14,784 bases of DNA from CAMQVM01 sp044433365 (GTDB taxonomy: Bacteria; Bacteroidota; Bacteroidia; Bacteroidales; Rikenellaceae). Shown in pieces: positions 6,655 to 12,713 of the stretch; position 1 is the stretch's first letter; the number at the start of each line of letters is the position of its first letter. The translations under genes were made by a program, and so were the position numbers. The DNA lies in assembly GCA_044433365.1 (NCBI GenBank), contig JAWXTR010000084.1:1-14784 (forward strand). Reading direction: 5' to 3'. The notes under the pieces are model-generated. The model was not told the origin of the DNA and did no database searches. It worked only from the letters and a program-made list of their open reading frames with translations.

Positions 6655-6806
6655 ATAATTGGTTTTATTCGATTTTTTATTTTGAGGTTTTAGATTTGGA
6701 TTTTGCAAAATGTGGGCGTAGCGGTACCTACGGTGCATTTTGTAAAATTCAAAGATGAAGCCTAAAAATGAAAAAGCGTTAAAATCCAATTATTAGAAGT
6801 TCCCTT
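6642..6806. mobile_element. MITE-like palindromic element A1 (165 bp)
   Basis: The two ends, AAGGGGAGTTCTAATAATTGG and the complement of a near-identical AAGGGAACTTCTAATAATTGG, form long terminal inverted repeats. The arms stay largely complementary to the centre at GTAGCGGTACCTAC. TA flanks it at 6640-6641 and 6807-6808. The right end lies 3 bp past the stop codon of the DUF6515-like gene, so it may also act as that gene's terminator. Its closest copy is 14537-14688 in inverted orientation, with 147 of 152 aligned bases identical by my count. No protein is encoded. Confidence 0.75.
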
Positions 6807-6809
6807 TAA

Positions 6810-7484
6810 TTAATACTCACGTATTTCAAGCTCACCATCGAGTTTAAACGCCTTACCATCAGGTGTTACAACTACACTATATACTAATCCATTGTATAGG
6901 TAGTAATCCCTGCCTTCGATAGTGATTATTTCGGTCTCCTCTGGAAGTGAATCGACAATGATATCATCTGGAGGAACAACAACCTCATATTGATTGCCAA
7001 TATTTGCATAGTATGCCCCCTCAGAGTAGTAATAAAGTCTATCAAAGAATCTCAACACTTTATATCCTATTGGAAGTGTATTTACTCTCAAACCTACAGG
7101 AGGGTGAACCGTAACATAGCGATTTACATCTTTGCGATAATATTTTCCATTATGATGGTATAAATTACCACCATAACTTTTTATCATTGATGCTCCATGA
7201 GGTAGTGTACGTACCGTTTTTATGGGAGTTTTCGATTTGCTATACGTAATTTTTGAGGATGGAACAACTACCTTTTTTGTTTGCGACGAAGAGTAGTGTC
7301 TATCTCTTACACTATAGCTTGAGCGTTTTTGGTCGTTATATTTTTGGTCATTTTTACTTTGACTTTGAAGAGTACTTGATTTCTCTTCATTTTTCGACAT
7401 AACATCTCTTGCCGCAGCAGCCTGCACACTAATAACTACACCAAACAGGGCAATTACTAGAACTTTTAAAAAATTTATTTTCAT
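6810..7484 (-). CDS. Exported protein with three repeats, DUF6515-like
   Basis: This 224-aa protein starts with a signal peptide (KVLVIALFGVVISVQAAAA). Residues about 27-90 are Ser/Lys/Gln-rich, low complexity and probably unstructured. The rest is three repeats of about 43 residues beginning LPHGASM (94), LPIGYKV (137) and LPEETEI (180). Each has a Gly-containing turn followed by a Tyr pair (GKYYRK, GAYYAN, GLVYSV) and then a Val-rich strand, mostly ending in Pro or Asp. This pattern resembles the DUF6515 family of Bacteroidota surface or periplasmic proteins, whose function is unknown. It is the gene upstream of the histidine kinase but is separated from it by a 165-bp palindromic element, so co-transcription is uncertain. 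A possible promoter lies about 290 nt upstream. I recognise the fold pattern only, not a biochemical role. Confidence 0.75.
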   Translation of the reverse strand: MKINFLKVLVIALFGVVISVQAAAARDVMSKNEEKSSTLQSQSKNDQKYNDQKRSSYSVRDRHYSSSQTKKVVVPSSKITYSKSKTPIKTVRTLPHGASMIKSYGGNLYHHNGKYYRKDVNRYVTVHPPVGLRVNTLPIGYKVLRFFDRLYYYSEGAYYANIGNQYEVVVPPDDIIVDSLPEETEIITIEGRDYYLYNGLVYSVVVTPDGKAFKLDGELEIREY

Positions 7485-7517
7485 AATCGTAAATTTTTCG
7501 TGAGTACTAAAATGGTG

Positions 7518-7547
7518 TTCTAAAATCGTTTTCTTTCGATTTTAGAA
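7518..7547. repeat. Perfect 11-bp-stem hairpin and nearby element-core fragment
   Basis: TTCTAAAATCG (7518-7528) and CGATTTTAGAA (7537-7547) flank an 8-nt loop. About 20 bp to the right, the minus strand reads TATAGTGGCTCCTA, which matches the core of the element at 3196-3319 (GTAGTGGCTCCTAC). The region looks like pieces of palindromic elements. It lies in the predicted leader of the DUF6515-like gene. Confidence 0.55.
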
Positions 7548-7587
7548 GTACGCTAAAATAGGTAATAGGAGCCACTATAACCTAATA

Positions 7588-7761
7588 GAACTTCTAAAAT
7601 CTGACTTTCAGAGCTTTTAAAATTGTATCTTACGATTTCTCTGAGGGTAGAAGGGTGTGGGTGGAACTTCAAATAGCTTTGAAGTTTAATGGTGAGAAAA
7701 ATCGTAAAAATCTAATTTTATAAACGCCGTTTCTAAAATTTCAAAATTTAGAGCACCTCTT
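7588..7761. repeat. Degenerate palindromic element C (about 174 bp)
   Basis: The centre is a perfect 9-bp stem, AACTTCAAA (7665-7673) and TTTGAAGTT (7678-7686), around TAGC. Arms continue outward with long partial complementarity: TTTTAAAATTGTATCTTACG on the left matches the complement of CGTAAAAATCTAATTTTATA on the right. Possible TA flanks are at 7586-7587 and 7762-7763. The outer boundaries are approximate. Confidence 0.5.
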
Positions 7762-7774
7762 TAATTTCTTGATT

Positions 7775-7804
7775 CAAAATTACGAATAAAATTTAAATCT
7801 ACAA
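7775..7804 (-). promoter_or_regulatory. Possible promoter for the DUF6515-like gene
   Basis: On the minus strand 7782-7775 reads TAATTTTG, a full match to TAnnTTTG. A TTG (7804-7802) lies 19 nt upstream of it, close to the usual -33 spacing. Transcription would start near 7768, giving a leader of roughly 285 nt that contains palindromic element C. Confidence 0.45.
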
Positions 7805-7844
7805 TATAAATTAGACGAAGTATCTGTTTTTGTAGTCGAAACCT

Positions 7845-7852
7845 TAATTTTG
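7845..7852 (+). promoter_or_regulatory. Possible -7 element for the plus-strand structured RNA
   Basis: TAATTTTG matches TAnnTTTG exactly. A transcript would begin near 7858-7862, about 12-16 nt before the structured region at 7874-7982. No well-spaced -33 TTTG is present; the nearest, at 7829-7832, is too close. The evidence is therefore partial. Confidence 0.3.
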
Positions 7853-7873
7853 CGCTTTTTTTTTAGAAAAATT

Positions 7874-7982
7874 GGTTCATTCTCAAAATCTGTTGTTGTG
7901 AATTACAATTTGTGGCTCGGTTGTGGGGGCTTTGGGGTCACCCCCTACTGCTGAGTGCGGAAACAGTTATTGAGAATGAGCC
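7874..7982 (+). ncRNA. Candidate structured RNA, rod-shaped, possibly 6S-like
   Basis: The ends GGTTCATTCTCAA (7874-7886) and TTGAGAATGAGCC (7970-7982) pair over 13 positions, one of them G-U. After a 3x3 internal loop CTGTT pairs with AACAG. A large asymmetric open region follows, whose 5' side can form a small TTGT/ACAA hairpin. A terminal stem then closes with GCTCGG against CTGAGT, and GTGGGGG against CCCCCTAC with one bulge. A long rod with a central bubble and total length near 110 nt is the general shape of 6S RNA and of the shorter 6S-Flavo class. The segment is GC-rich in AT-rich surroundings. I have no sequence match to confirm the family. The strand is chosen from a -7 element at 7845-7852. 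The alternative is a minus-strand terminator or a repeat element. Confidence 0.35.
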
Positions 7983-8077
7983 GAAAAATAGACTGAAAAT
8001 CACACACCTATCTTGTAAAATATATTGCAACTTAATTTTCTAATACAAAAAAAGAGAAGCTAAGGACATCCCTAACC

Positions 8078-8140
8078 TCTCTAATCTCTAACCTCTAGTC
8101 TCTAATCTCTAGTCTCTAATCTCTAGTCTCTAATCTCTAG
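8078..8140. repeat. Heptamer tandem array TCTCTAR
   Basis: Nine consecutive 7-bp units (TCTCTAA or TCTCTAG, one starting CCTCTAG) fill 63 bp. From the fourth unit on, the A and G versions alternate, giving a 14-bp higher-order period. On the der coding strand the units are YTAGAGA. The array begins 3 bp past the der stop codon, and a degenerate unit overlaps the stop itself. It is not CRISPR-like, because there are no spacers. Confidence 0.9.
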
Positions 8141-8143
8141 CCC

Positions 8144-9460
8144 CTACTTAGGTCTAAAATAAATCTGAATAGGTACTCCTTGGAAATCCCACTGAGTACG
8201 TAGTTTATTCTCCAAGAAACGACGATAAGAGTCTCTTACATATTGCGGATGATTTACAAAGAACGCAAATTGTGGTGTTGGAGTTGGAAGCTGCGTAGCA
8301 AACTTAATTTGGATATATTTTCCTTTAATTGCTGGCGGTGGTGTCTCGTCAATAATTGGCTGGAAGAACTCATTAAGTTGTGAGGTTGTAATACGACGTT
8401 TACGATTTTCGTGAACACGTGTTGCAGCCTGCAAAACATCCAAAATACGCTGCTTTGTAAGCGCAGAAGAGAAGATAATCGGCACATCGTTGAACGGTGC
8501 TAGCTTACGCTCTAAATCTTCTGTGTATTTTTTCATAGTGTTGGTCTCTTTCTCAACCAAATCCCACTTATTTACAACAATCACACAACCTTTTCTATTT
8601 TTTACTGCCAAATAGAATAGGTTTAAGTCTTGATTTTCGATACCTTGTGTTGCATCAAGCATAAGGATTGCAACATCCGAATTTTCGATAGAACGAATAG
8701 AGCGAAGCACCGAGTAGAATTCTAAATCCTCCTCCACCTTACCCTTTTTGCGGATACCAGCAGTGTCGATAAGGAAGAAATCCATACCGAACTTATTGTA
8801 GCGTGTGTGGATAGAGTCACGAGTAGTACCAGCAATATTTGTAACTATATTACGCTCCTCACCAAGTAGTGCATTTGTAAGCGACGACTTACCAACATTA
8901 GGACGACCAATAATAACAAATTTTGGAAGCTCTGTATCAAGTAAATCTTCGTCAGCAGTAGCCCCCTCAGGGAGTGCAGCAGCTACAGCATCAAGTAGCT
9001 CACCAGTACCACTACCACTCATAGAGCAGATAGGGATAGGCTCGCCAAGACCTAGTGAATAAAATTCGTGTACGTCGTACATACGGTCGTTATTATCCAC
9101 CTTATTAACGCCAACCACGATTTTTTTCGTGCTACGACGCATAATTTGAGCCATCGACAAATCTAAGTCGGTAACACCTGTTGTAACATCGGCCATAAAT
9201 ACCACAACATCTGCCTCTTCTATGGCTAAAAATACTTGACGACGAATATCATCCTCAAATATATCATCAGAATTAACAGAATAACCGCCTGTGTCAATTA
9301 GCGAAAATTCTTTACCATTCCACTCCGATTTACCGTAGTGGCGGTCTCTTGTGGTACCAGCCTCTTCGTTAATAATTGCCTTTTTCACACCTACCATACG
9401 GTTAAAAAGGGTACTTTTACCAACATTTGGACGACCAACGATTGCAACAATGTTTCCCAT
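8144..9460 (-). CDS. der: Ribosome assembly GTPase Der (EngA)
   Basis: This 438-aa protein has the family's unique double GTPase layout. The first G domain has GRPNVGKSTLF (about residues 9-19), DTGG (56-59) and NKVD. The second has GRPNVGKSSLT, DTAG and NKWD. A C-terminal KH-like domain (about 350-438) ends IQIYFRPK. Length and motifs are normal. Der binds the 50S subunit precursor and is needed for its maturation in the cytoplasm. The start ATG at 9460 places the first P-loop at the usual distance. Upstream, 245 nt with repeats separate it from lspA; downstream its stop codon abuts a heptamer tandem array. It is probably transcribed on its own or by read-through from lspA. No odd features are seen in the protein. 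Confidence 0.97.
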   Translation of the reverse strand: MGNIVAIVGRPNVGKSTLFNRMVGVKKAIINEEAGTTRDRHYGKSEWNGKEFSLIDTGGYSVNSDDIFEDDIRRQVFLAIEEADVVVFMADVTTGVTDLDLSMAQIMRRSTKKIVVGVNKVDNNDRMYDVHEFYSLGLGEPIPICSMSGSGTGELLDAVAAALPEGATADEDLLDTELPKFVIIGRPNVGKSSLTNALLGEERNIVTNIAGTTRDSIHTRYNKFGMDFFLIDTAGIRKKGKVEEDLEFYSVLRSIRSIENSDVAILMLDATQGIENQDLNLFYLAVKNRKGCVIVVNKWDLVEKETNTMKKYTEDLERKLAPFNDVPIIFSSALTKQRILDVLQAATRVHENRKRRITTSQLNEFFQPIIDETPPPAIKGKYIQIKFATQLPTPTPQFAFFVNHPQYVRDSYRRFLENKLRTQWDFQGVPIQIYFRPK

Positions 9461-9500
9461 TCGATTTTATTATATTTGTAACTTTTTTAATTCAAAACTC

Positions 9501-9530
9501 ACAAATTATAATTTATAATTTATAATTTGT
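9501..9530. repeat. AT-only near-perfect palindrome upstream of der
   Basis: ACAAATTATAA pairs with TTATAATTTGT across a 30-bp palindrome with only two mismatched central positions. Inside, TTTATAA recurs. It lies 41-70 bp upstream of the der start codon, so it could be part of a promoter or act as a weak terminator after lspA. Confidence 0.5.
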
Positions 9531-9537
9531 AATTCCA

Positions 9538-9695
9538 TTTTCAAGCGAAGTGCAAAAAATGGACTGCTTCCTCATACCAAAACTGTTAAGGATTAAGAAT
9601 AGTTCAGTTTTTGGGCTTCGTGAAGAAAAAGGAATGTGAGCGCACTTAACGTGCGTGACCATTTCTTTTTCAAGCGAAGTGCAAAAAATGGACTG
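9538..9695. repeat. Direct repeat pair with hairpins between lspA and der
   Basis: An identical 29-bp segment occurs at 9538-9566 and 9667-9695 (it includes CAAGCGAAGTGCAAAAAATG). Each copy can fold on itself through CCATTTT and AAAATGG. Between them are a hairpin of CCAAAACTG with CAGTTTTTGG (about 9577-9614) and a longer one in which GTGAAGAAAAAGGAATG pairs roughly with CATTTCTTTTTCAAGC. The longer hairpin is capped by CGCAC and GTGCG around TTAAC (9641-9655). The second copy forms part of that stem. The arrangement looks like a composite palindromic repeat element unrelated to the TA-flanked ones. Confidence 0.6.
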
Positions 9696-9705
9696 TTATT
9701 AATTC

Positions 9706-10344
9706 TTAACGGAAGAATTTTCTGCAGAACAGTACCATATAGATAAAACCTATAGATATAAGCGAATCCGCCACATTAAATATAGGACTAAAGAAAATAT
9801 ATGGTTCACCTCCCCAAATTGGCACCCAATCGGGAAGTGTGGTATTAATTATTGGGAAATAGAGCATATCCACCACGCTTCCGTGGAGAAATGTATCATA
9901 TCCCGTGCCCCAAGCGGTAAAGTGTGCCACTGCCATAGGGGTAGATTCGGTAAAGATAAGACCGTAGAAAAGACTATCGATGATATTTCCCATTGCTCCA
10001 ACGGTGATAAGCGTAAAGCCAAAAATCACCTTCCAAGGCGCACCTTTTTTAATCAAAGAGTTGATATAATAGAATAGCCAACCTACAGCGACAATTCGAA
10101 ACAGACTAAGAGCTAATTTGCCATACTCACCACCAAGCTCCATACCATAAGCGGCTCCACGGTTTTCGATAAATCGAATTTGAAACCAGTCGCCAAACAC
10201 ATGGATAGACTCTCCTAGTGGCATTGATGTTTTTACCAAAATTTTGGTGGCTTGATCTAGTAGTAAAAGTAGCACTACTAAAATCACCACTCTAATACGA
10301 TATCCTTTAGCCTTGTTTTCTAAATATTTCGCTATTATATCCAT
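9706..10344 (-). CDS. lspA: Lipoprotein signal peptidase (signal peptidase II)
   Basis: This 212-aa integral inner-membrane aspartyl protease removes signal peptides from diacylglyceryl-prolipoproteins. It has four hydrophobic segments, the first at about 18-30 ending in LLDQATK. The conserved motifs are present in order: ENRGAAYG (about 60-67), GNIIDSLFYG (119-128), GSVVDM with catalytic Asp159, and FNVADSLISIG with catalytic Asp193. It is longer than the roughly 165-aa proteobacterial enzyme, through insertions before Asp159 and between the two catalytic residues, as is usual for Bacteroidota LspA. The ATG at 10344 is 7 nt after the clpX stop codon, so it is very likely co-transcribed with clpP and clpX. 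Confidence 0.96.
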   Translation of the reverse strand: MDIIAKYLENKAKGYRIRVVILVVLLLLLDQATKILVKTSMPLGESIHVFGDWFQIRFIENRGAAYGMELGGEYGKLALSLFRIVAVGWLFYYINSLIKKGAPWKVIFGFTLITVGAMGNIIDSLFYGLIFTESTPMAVAHFTAWGTGYDTFLHGSVVDMLYFPIINTTLPDWVPIWGGEPYIFFSPIFNVADSLISIGFIYMVLFCRKFFR

Positions 10345-10351
10345 CTCTCTT

Positions 10352-11749
10352 CTATTCTTGCTCTTTTTTAGTTCTTACTCTTGGTTTAGCTGTTGTTTTA
10401 GTTGTGCTTTTTGCCTTTGGTGTAGCTACAGATTTTGCGCTAGTTTTAGTAGCTTTTACTGCAGTAACCGCAGCCTTCTCTTCTACGCTTTTTGGAGCTT
10501 CAAGACGGTTGTTTTGCTCAAATTTCTCCATTGCAAACTCACGAGTCACCTCAAAAGTTTCGTCGAGTGTGTCGATTATATACATCGGATCGGTCATAAT
10601 CGCTTCACAAATAGAACGCAAACCACGTGCACCTAGCTTAAACTCTAAAGCCTTTTCAACAATATATTCTAACGCTCCATTATCAAATTTTAGCTGAATA
10701 TCATCCATTTCAAATAGTTTTACATACTGTTTGATGATAGAATTGCGAGGCTCTGTTAAGATTTTAAGCAATACCTCTTTTGTTAGAGGTTCAAGATATG
10801 TAAGCACTGGGATACGACCAATAAGCTCTGGTATCAAACCAAAAGATTTTAGGTCGACTGGTGTAATATAACGAAGTAGATTCTCTCTATCAAGATTTTC
10901 TCTCTTAACATTTGCGCCAAAGCCTACAACCATTGCATCCATACGATTAGCAATTTTTTTGGCAACTCCATCGAATGCACCACCACAAATAAATAGGATA
11001 TTACGAGTATCTACCTGAATAAATGGTTGATCAGGATGTTTACGACCACCCTGTGGTGGAACGTTAACTACTGCACCCTCTAAGATTTTTAGAAGTGCTT
11101 GCTGCACACCCTCACCCGAAACATCACGAGTAATCGATGGGTTGTCGCCTTTGCGTGCAATCTTATCTATTTCGTCAATAAAGATGATACCACGCTCAGC
11201 AAGCTCTACGTTGTAGTCGGCAGCTTGCAGCAGACGAGTTAAGATATTTTCAACGTCTTCACCCACATAACCTGCTTGTGTTAGAGCAGTTGCATCGGCA
11301 ATAGCAAACGGAACTTTTAGCATACGTGCAATAGTACGAGCAAGTAAAGTTTTACCTGTACCAGTCTCACCTACCAACATAACGTTAGATTTCTCTAACT
11401 CCACATCCTCTACATCATTTAAATCACGAAAATCGTCGTCGAAATGGATAATACGCTTGTAGTGGTTGTAAACAGCCACTGAAAGATATTGCTTTGCAGA
11501 ATCTTGACCCACAACATACTCATCGAGATGCTGTTTGATTTGGTATGGAGTAAGTAAGTCGGCTTTATCAAAATTTGGTCTTTCCGACTTTTTGTTTAGG
11601 ATTGCCTGCTCCGAGACAATGTTGTGACCTCTTTCTATACAGCCACTACAAATTATAGAGCCATCTCCACCTGTAAAAAAAATTCTCTTTGCATCGATTT
11701 TTTCGCCACAAAACGAGCAAACCGACTCATTATTTGGTTTCTTAGCCAT
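10352..11749 (-). CDS. clpX: ATP-dependent Clp protease ATPase subunit ClpX, with extra basic tail
   Basis: I start this at the ATG at 11749 (MAKKPNNES), 4 nt after the clpP stop. An in-frame ATG 10 codons upstream would overlap clpP. The 465-aa protein has the N-terminal zinc-binding domain (Cys11, 14, 34, 37), Walker A GETGTGKT (127-134), pore loop GYVGED (160-165), Walker B IIFIDE (188-193), the LIPELIGRIPV region that includes the ClpP-contacting IGF-type loop, and sensor-2 GAR (Arg375). ClpX unfolds tagged proteins and feeds them to ClpP in the cytoplasm. The last 45 or so residues, after EKFEQN, are an unusual Lys/Thr/Ala/Ser-rich tail ending KKEQE. Most ClpX proteins are about 410-425 aa, so the tail is an addition. 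It follows clpP and precedes lspA in one tight run. Confidence 0.97.
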   Translation of the reverse strand: MAKKPNNESVCSFCGEKIDAKRIFFTGGDGSIICSGCIERGHNIVSEQAILNKKSERPNFDKADLLTPYQIKQHLDEYVVGQDSAKQYLSVAVYNHYKRIIHFDDDFRDLNDVEDVELEKSNVMLVGETGTGKTLLARTIARMLKVPFAIADATALTQAGYVGEDVENILTRLLQAADYNVELAERGIIFIDEIDKIARKGDNPSITRDVSGEGVQQALLKILEGAVVNVPPQGGRKHPDQPFIQVDTRNILFICGGAFDGVAKKIANRMDAMVVGFGANVKRENLDRENLLRYITPVDLKSFGLIPELIGRIPVLTYLEPLTKEVLLKILTEPRNSIIKQYVKLFEMDDIQLKFDNGALEYIVEKALEFKLGARGLRSICEAIMTDPMYIIDTLDETFEVTREFAMEKFEQNNRLEAPKSVEEKAAVTAVKATKTSAKSVATPKAKSTTKTTAKPRVRTKKEQE

Positions 11750-11753
11750 AAAA

Positions 11754-12425
11754 CTATCTTCTTTCCAAAATTTGATCAATTAAACCATACTCAACAGCCT
11801 GTGCTGAACTCATCCAGTAGTCACGATCTGCATCAGCTGTTATTTTTTCGATTGAAGCACCACTATGATGCGACAAGATGTCGTAAAGCTCAGCTTTAGT
11901 ACGAGCTATTTCACGAGCTGTAATTTCGATATCAGATGCCTGACCCTGAATGCCTCCAAGTGGCTGGTGTATCATCACTCTTGAGTGTTTTAGAGCCGAA
12001 CGTTTGCCCGTCTCGCCAGCAGTCAAAAGCACCGCTGCCATCGATGCTGCCAAACCAGTACAAGTTGTTGCCACATTAGGAGTTACAAGCTGCATAGTGT
12101 CGTAAATACCTAAACCTGCACTTACCGAACCACCGCCCGAGTTAATGTAGATTTGAATATCACGATTCATATCGTTTGCCTCCAAAAATAGAAGCTGCGC
12201 CTGTATTATATTTGCTGCCTCATCATAGATAGGGCAACCCAGAAAGATAATTCTATCCATCATAAGACGTGAAAAAACGTCCATTTGCGCCACATTCAAC
12301 TGACGCTCTTCGATAATTGTAGGATTTACATACGAAGAAGAGGTAATAGAGTTGAAGTTATGAAGATTTAGAGAGCTTATGCCTAAATGCCCCATAGCAT
12401 ATTTTTCAAATTCACTCTTTGCCAT
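11754..12425 (-). CDS. clpP: ATP-dependent Clp protease proteolytic subunit ClpP
   Basis: This 223-aa serine peptidase forms the double-heptamer chamber that degrades proteins delivered by ClpX. The catalytic triad is visible: Ser128 in GLAASMA, His153 in MIHQPLGG, and Asp202 in ADRDYW, with the normal spacing. The oxyanion-forming GGGS lies at 97-100. The N-terminal segment before VNPTIIEE is about 32 residues, somewhat longer than in many ClpPs, and may include a short propeptide. The gene heads the clpP-clpX-lspA run. It is preceded by a 45-bp palindromic element in its leader and a 288-nt gap from tig, with a hairpin that may terminate tig. Confidence 0.97.
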   Translation of the reverse strand: MAKSEFEKYAMGHLGISSLNLHNFNSITSSSYVNPTIIEERQLNVAQMDVFSRLMMDRIIFLGCPIYDEAANIIQAQLLFLEANDMNRDIQIYINSGGGSVSAGLGIYDTMQLVTPNVATTCTGLAASMAAVLLTAGETGKRSALKHSRVMIHQPLGGIQGQASDIEITAREIARTKAELYDILSHHSGASIEKITADADRDYWMSSAQAVEYGLIDQILERR

Positions 12426-12450
12426 AATATTTTATGATATTTTAATTTTA

Positions 12451-12495
12451 GGGGAGTTCTAAATTTTTAATTTTGAGAGATTTTAGAAGTCCCTT
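12451..12495. repeat. Short (45 bp) TA-flanked palindromic element upstream of clpP
   Basis: The ends GGGGAGTTCTAAATT and GATTTTAGAAGTCCC are inverted relative to each other, with TA at 12449-12450 and 12496-12497. It is nearly the same length as the element at 209-252 and has the same middle. It lies 26-70 nt before the clpP start codon, so it would probably be a hairpin in the clpP leader or overlap the promoter. Confidence 0.6.
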
Positions 12496-12589
12496 TAGTA
12501 GTGTATTCCGATAATTTATATATTTTACAAAATTCCACTTAAAAAAGAACGTAAAACTATAGAAAAACGTACAATTTTAGCCCTAAAAT

Positions 12590-12629
12590 AATGAAAAATG
12601 CCACTTAAAGCTCATTTTAGAGCTTTAAG
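12590..12629 (-). terminator. Probable terminator after trigger factor
   Basis: On the minus strand CTTAAAGCTC pairs perfectly with GAGCTTTAAG (10-bp stem, 6-nt loop, 12604-12629) and is followed by TGGCATTTTTC. The T run starts a few bases late, so termination may be partial. It lies 85 nt past the tig stop codon. Confidence 0.45.
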
Positions 12630-12632
12630 CAG

Positions 12633-12640
12633 CAAATATA
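12633..12640 (-). promoter_or_regulatory. -7-like sequence between tig and clpP
   Basis: The minus strand reads TATATTTG, a full match to TAnnTTTG. No -33 TTTG lies at the right distance, and the start point would fall inside the hairpin at 12604-12629. It may be a chance match in AT-rich DNA. I found no better promoter for clpP. Confidence 0.2.
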
Positions 12641-12713
12641 TATAAATTTATTGAGAATTAAAATTTTATATCGTTAAGAAAAGTTCAAATTAGATATTTT
12701 CTCGATATAAAAC

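Larger units (their letters stand above)
7485..8143. other. 659-bp intergenic region between der and the DUF6515-like gene
   Basis: No credible coding frame is visible. It holds, in plus-strand order, a small hairpin (7518-7547) with a fragment of an element core (about 7567-7582), a palindromic region (7588-7761), a possible minus-strand promoter (7775-7804), a GC-rich rod-shaped structure (7874-7982) and a heptamer tandem array (8078-8140) that touches the der stop codon. Confidence 0.7.

Noticed and set aside
7874..7982. Simple terminator for der
   Set aside because: The outer stem is separated by 83 nt with its own folded interior, and der ends 160 nt away. A plain terminator does not need this, although partial termination on the minus strand remains possible.
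8078..8140. CRISPR array
   Set aside because: Units are 7 bp and directly adjacent, with no spacers and no cas genes.
10313..10697. Plus-strand frames opposite the clpX 3' end
   Set aside because: They lie wholly within strongly supported coding sequence on the other strand and show no domain or start signal.
11750..11779. 10-codon N-terminal extension of clpX overlapping clpP
   Set aside because: The ATG at 11749 gives the usual short leader before the zinc-binding domain and a 4-nt gap from clpP; the extension has no family support.
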